64,000 nucleotides of DNA from positions 54,661,441-54,725,440 of the forward strand of contig OZ024854.1 in the NCBI GenBank assembly GCA_964017155.1, given 5' to 3'. This document shows, piece by piece, positions 59,701-64,000 of the stretch. Within the stretch, counting starts at the first letter, position 1. Every line of letters starts with the position of its first letter. A program made the translations under genes and the position numbers. Origin of the DNA: Oasisia sp. SBJ-2009 (lineage: Eukaryota > Annelida > Polychaeta > Sabellida > Siboglinidae). The notes beneath the pieces are model-generated. The model saw nothing but the letters and a program-made list of their open reading frames with translations. It searched no databases and was not told where the DNA came from.

Positions 59701-62700
59701 GGGGCGGGTGAAAGGTTAGAGGAAGTTGACACTAGAATGCATCAACTTGTCACCTACACTGTCAGTGACAATAATTAATGTGATACCTTTAAAGATGGTG
59801 ATAGCCTACCAATGTGAACCAAATTATAGTAAAATTACTGACAATTTGAAAAAAATTATTGCAGTTGAAAACAAACCACATTGTCATTATTATTGTAGCA
59901 TGGTAATCAGTACCATACATCATGTTAATGTTTCAATTAGTTCAAAAAATATTAAATGGAAATTACAGAATTTTGCAATATGCAATTTACTTATATGCGT
60001 ATATTGTGTAAGCTTTGACCACTGCTTCAGGTAGTTTTATCTGTTACTGCAAGCAACGTTCCAGCCAGATCAAAGCCTCCACAAGGGAGAAGACAGAGTT
60101 TACTCATCGATGTCAAAATGCCTACAGTAACATACAAAGAAAGAAAGCCCATCATGCATTGGTAGCCTGCCTGTAAGAGCCTGCCCATCCACCCATCAAC
60201 CATATATCATGCCCATCCACTTGTAACTTGGTTATCTGCCATAGCTCACCCATTCACCATAATACCCTGTCCATTCACAATAGCCCAGGCCACCCATCCA
60301 CCGATAGCCCACCCATATACCATAGCCTGCCCATCCATTGGCAGCCCATCCACCAGCCCAGCCAGAGCTAGCTGCTCCTGCACCAGATGCTGGCATATCT
60401 AACCATATCCAGAAAGCGGAAACATTCTCAGATTTCTCCCAGAGCCAGCCTGACTTGTCTGTCTAAGGAAGAGGGAGGGAGCCAGGCACTTCCTCCTGGT
60501 TGTGATCAGGAAGGGACCACTTCCCTACACATCCCTACAGCAAGCCTGAGGCACCCAAACACCAATCAGGACATCAGGCCTTGTTTTAATGTTCAACTGT
60601 GGCAGTAATCTGCACAGACAACTTCAGTGGGTGAAAACCTAGCAACCTCCAGACATGTTTACCATGCTTGCTGAAATATACAAAACAGTCGCCCGGGCTT
60701 TGATGTCGGTGAGAGAGACAATGCACCAACCAAGCCTAGTCATTTCACAACAATAGCTTCCAGTTTCAAGCTTTCAGCCGACCACCAAGACCAACAAAGG
60801 GCCTTTGTGACAGAGTGACACCGGACCTTGCCTTGTGTGTGACAAGTCTCTGACAAGCTCTGACAACCAGTCATTCTGTCAACAGCCGGCGACACTCCAA
60901 GAAGATGTCGAAAATACTCGTAATTAGAATCGCCAGAATCATTAATGGTTCACGGTTGAACGATCACAGAAATCAACCGTTCTGTATGTATCATAAATAA
61001 TACAGCCGTCATTAACCGTACTTCCAAGAGAATCCAATTTTCCCTTTTCAAATCAATTCTATGCACCTTTCAAAGGACCATGGTGCAGTTTCCGATTCCA
61101 CACGATTTCTGTTTCATTTGCACGTTTAATTGGACATTGCTTGAAATGTGCAAGGTCTGATCGACGCTGTAAAATGCAAATCAATGTCTGATGCTGTAAA
61201 TATGCATTCCACATCCAGCACATGGCAAAAACAACTGTGAGTTCGTGAAATTAAAAGTCGAGTGGCCATTACATCATAATTGCTTAAAAAAGCACAGAAT
61301 ATCTGACATTCTCATTTAGCATTTCATATAGTGTATCGTAATTAGCATATCAGATTTATGAATGTATTAATACGCACTATTTTTACAACCATTTATGAAA
61401 ATAAGTGTTTGTTTTCTGATTTTGGGCCCACATGTGTACATTGCTGCATAAATTATTATAGAAAAAAAAACTGAACAAAAAAATGATTCCGGAAGAACGC
61501 AAGACAGCCCTTGTCAAAACTCGCAGAGAATCAAGCCTGCAGACAAATGGGAAAAGGAGAAACCCTGCTGGCTCATACCCGTGGGAAAAACCCTACACAT
61601 CCCTCCACCACACCCTCGCACCTTCTTCCAGGCAGTGATTCCTGGCAATATTTCCAGGCAGCGTTTCCAGGCGAAAATTCACAAAGGCGTCATGACTCAT
61701 CTGTGACCTCTGACTTTCATGTCAGTCACAATTGCACCGTGCTGTATCACTGTAGTAAGCCAATTAAGAGAGGATAATGCGGAGATAATTACAGATGACG
61801 TTGTTGTTCTATTGTTTGGGTGACGCCCAGTGGAATCAACTGCAGTGACAGAAACAGTCTCCGACAAAGGATCTTGTTGGCTCGTGAAACCATTTGACTA
61901 AGCACAACAATTAGGATTAGATGCATTTCATAATTAATATCATGCGACTTGTGCACACAAACAATGGGTTTGATGAAAAGCTTTTTATAAACCCTTTTGG
62001 TCCATCTTGTGCTGAATTAATTGATTCAACCCTGAGTGTGGCTCTATTTTTAAAATGTATTTTTTGTGTGATTTGCTTTCGGTTACAACAAATTCAACAC
62101 AGGTGATTATATTTTTAAACTCTGAATGAGTACATAAAATATTGTACAAATAATACGTTGCATGGTCCATTTTGATTTGTTTCAAGTCTGGCAAAATATA
62201 TATGGTTTTATTAACAGCATTTAGTATATAATTTATTATTAGTAAATTACAAGCAAAATCACTTCATTTACCAGTTTATTCCTCTTGAGTTTTATTTCAG
62301 CCTCTGTTGGGTTTAATCTCTTCGGACTGCCAGTATCAGCAAGAGCCATAGGGTGTGATATCCCTAGAAATCCTAGAACTCCAGGAACGTGGCCAGTAAA
62401 TGTCACATTTAACAAGTTTATGGCAAACTTTTCAAGGTAGAACACTGGTGTGTGTACTGGGTAGTGTCTCTGGTAGCTGACTCCAGCCAGTGGTATCTGA
62501 AGTGTTGTTACCTCCAGTCACTGCCACTGCCCATCTGTCTTGTTTACACGTCCACTGACACCTTGACCTGTGTCTGGACTGGCCACTGGTCACTCACTGA
62601 CCACTGGTCACTTGCCTATTCATAGCCAATGAATCCTGCTGGTCCAGTGTGGAAATAGCCACACAACTTGTGAACATATCTGACTGAGTCTTCCCTTCAT

Positions 62701-64000
62701 CCCTACAGGAACTGAAAAGAAATGTGTAATGCACCTACTAGACACCTGAGTGTGGTCTTCTCTGTTTACTGCAGTAAGCTGCCAATGTTTGAGTTTTTAA
62801 ACGTGGGAGATTGAACATTTTATATGTGTCTCAATAGTTTGGTTTACTGTTATGTTTATTTATTTATTGCACCATTTCCATCCTGTTGGACTTTGGAAGG
62901 TGGGAGCTGGTTTAAACAATTTGCCGAAATCATGTCACAGAGGAAATGTGGATTTGCATTCCGTGGTTACATGGCTTTTGCCACCTCTACTGGGTTAATC
63001 CCATTCAGCCGGGATCATGCTCCCAGGCAAGGCTGTAAGGTGAGGGATTGAACGGAAGGCATCAGAAAAAGCCCGCCGACTTCCCTCTCTAACCAACAAC
63101 ACCCAGTTCCCAATCTTCCCTGGGAAGTCTGCCCCGTAATCCCTGCAGCAGCATCCCGTAATCCCTACTGGGAGCGATGGCTGAGACATGAAAGGCTCCA
63201 CTCAGAAGCGTGGATCATCGACCGTGGATCAACCTACCAGAGCTGTCAGTGCCGCGAGACTTTTTATAAGCGGCACAAAAAGCTGCTGTTCACTGATACA
63301 GTGCGGCGTACTTGTACGCTGACACACAGAGACGGGGAGATGGGAGCCGTCTCAACTAGCTCCCATTAGGGCTGGACGGAGCTTGGGAGGATATCGATGC
63401 TTCCATTAGATGTAGACACATGGCTGGGGAAGATCTAAGTCGGATGTCAGAACACCCTCAATAAGAGGGTGAGTAAGGGGTGAAAGTCAACGTGACACCT
63501 GAATGCCCTCAGTGACAGGGTGGATCATAGATAAAAACATCTGATGTGACATGGCAGGAAACAAGAACAGACAGAAATAGGGCTATATGAAGGAACAATG
63601 ACTTTCCAGAAGAGGGAACCAATTACTTTTCTGAATTGAGGGGAAACAGGTACAACTTTCCTGGACAGAGAGGGATGGAGCAAGGGAGGGATGGAGGGAA
63701 GGATGGAGGGAGGGATTTAGGGACAGAGGTGGAGGAAAGGCGGGAGAGACGGGTGGAACTTATTAAAAACATTCTCAACCATAATATATGATGCCATTGT
63801 CTGGCTTTTGGGGCAATCATTCTTGTTTCCCCACATGTGAATCCCTGATAATCTCTTTTATGATTGAACATTGTTGGTGCAGGTTGGTGAATAACAAATT
63901 GCAAAGAGAAAATAATTTGCCAAATCACATGTACATGTTACAAAGCTTGCCATTTGCGGCATAAAAATCTGTGCTAATCGTGATAATTTGATGTATCATC
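56751..64000 (-). other. Gene B intron (5' part), no exon recognised
   Basis: The phase-2 start of the 56750 exon requires an upstream exon, but no RING, zinc-finger or PDZ1 coding segment was found here. Contains a CTCF-like motif near 58130, degenerate CCCATCCACCATAGCC repeats (60180-60360), a mixed CpG and ATTA-rich unique segment (60840-61300) and a GGAGGGATGGA-rich patch (63660-63740). Confidence 0.5.

Noticed and set aside
56751..64000. Search for the RING, TRAF-type zinc finger or PDZ1 exons of gene B
   Set aside because: No minus-strand frame here shows the Cys/His spacing of a RING or a PDZ carboxylate loop; these exons are probably outside the window.

Overview
This is eukaryotic, animal DNA: small coding exons with GT/AG borders in large AT-rich introns, an endonuclease/reverse-transcriptase LINE, a tRNA-derived SINE, and many micro- and minisatellites. 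Gene content and repeat style suggest a marine invertebrate, probably a lophotrochozoan such as a mollusc. That placement is inference; nothing in the window fixes the species. No bacterial-type operons, CRISPR arrays or rRNA genes are present.

Two protein genes converge. Gene A (+ strand, coding 4571-25655) is assembled here from 18 coding exons whose phases all join. It encodes about 1221 residues: an N-terminal helical segment, a long acidic low-complexity region, a Thr/Pro repeat, a pleckstrin-homology (PH) domain (about 710-822) and a complete 377-residue actin-like module (845-1221). I do not recall a named family with PH fused to a full actin fold. A second, 329-codon first coding exon (14912-15899) ends in the phase needed to join the same downstream exons. 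It would give a 956-residue isoform with an unrelated N-terminus.

Gene B (- strand, 56750 down to 30985, 5' end outside the window) is the C-terminal part of a PDZRN3/PDZRN4-type RING/PDZ ubiquitin ligase scaffold. Visible are the last PDZ domain, the conserved linker blocks and a C-terminal PDZ-ligand tail ending TTV. A possible internal start at 33418 would give a short isoform. Its RING, TRAF-type zinc finger and first PDZ should lie beyond 64000.

Layout: 1-4524 upstream/5' region of gene A; 4571-7826 first three coding exons; about 8038-11560 an antisense LINE with an intact 1046-codon ORF inside a gene A intron; 12300-12860 a degenerate repeat; 14912-15899 the alternative exon; 16238-25655 PH and actin exons; 25656-30984 convergent 3' regions; 30985-56750 gene B with four large minisatellites in its introns (38.9, 42.7, 43.5-47.7 and 50.2 kb); 56751-64000 gene B intron sequence with no recognised exon.

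The most unusual signal is repeated: several introns of both genes carry tandem, diverged copies of their own splice junction (donor, acceptor or exon edge) next to the real exon. Other notable structures are an uninterrupted (GT)501 tract in gene A, and a 34-bp satellite whose sampled landmarks, from the first to the 123rd unit, keep one 34-bp register; its variants look like CpG decay.
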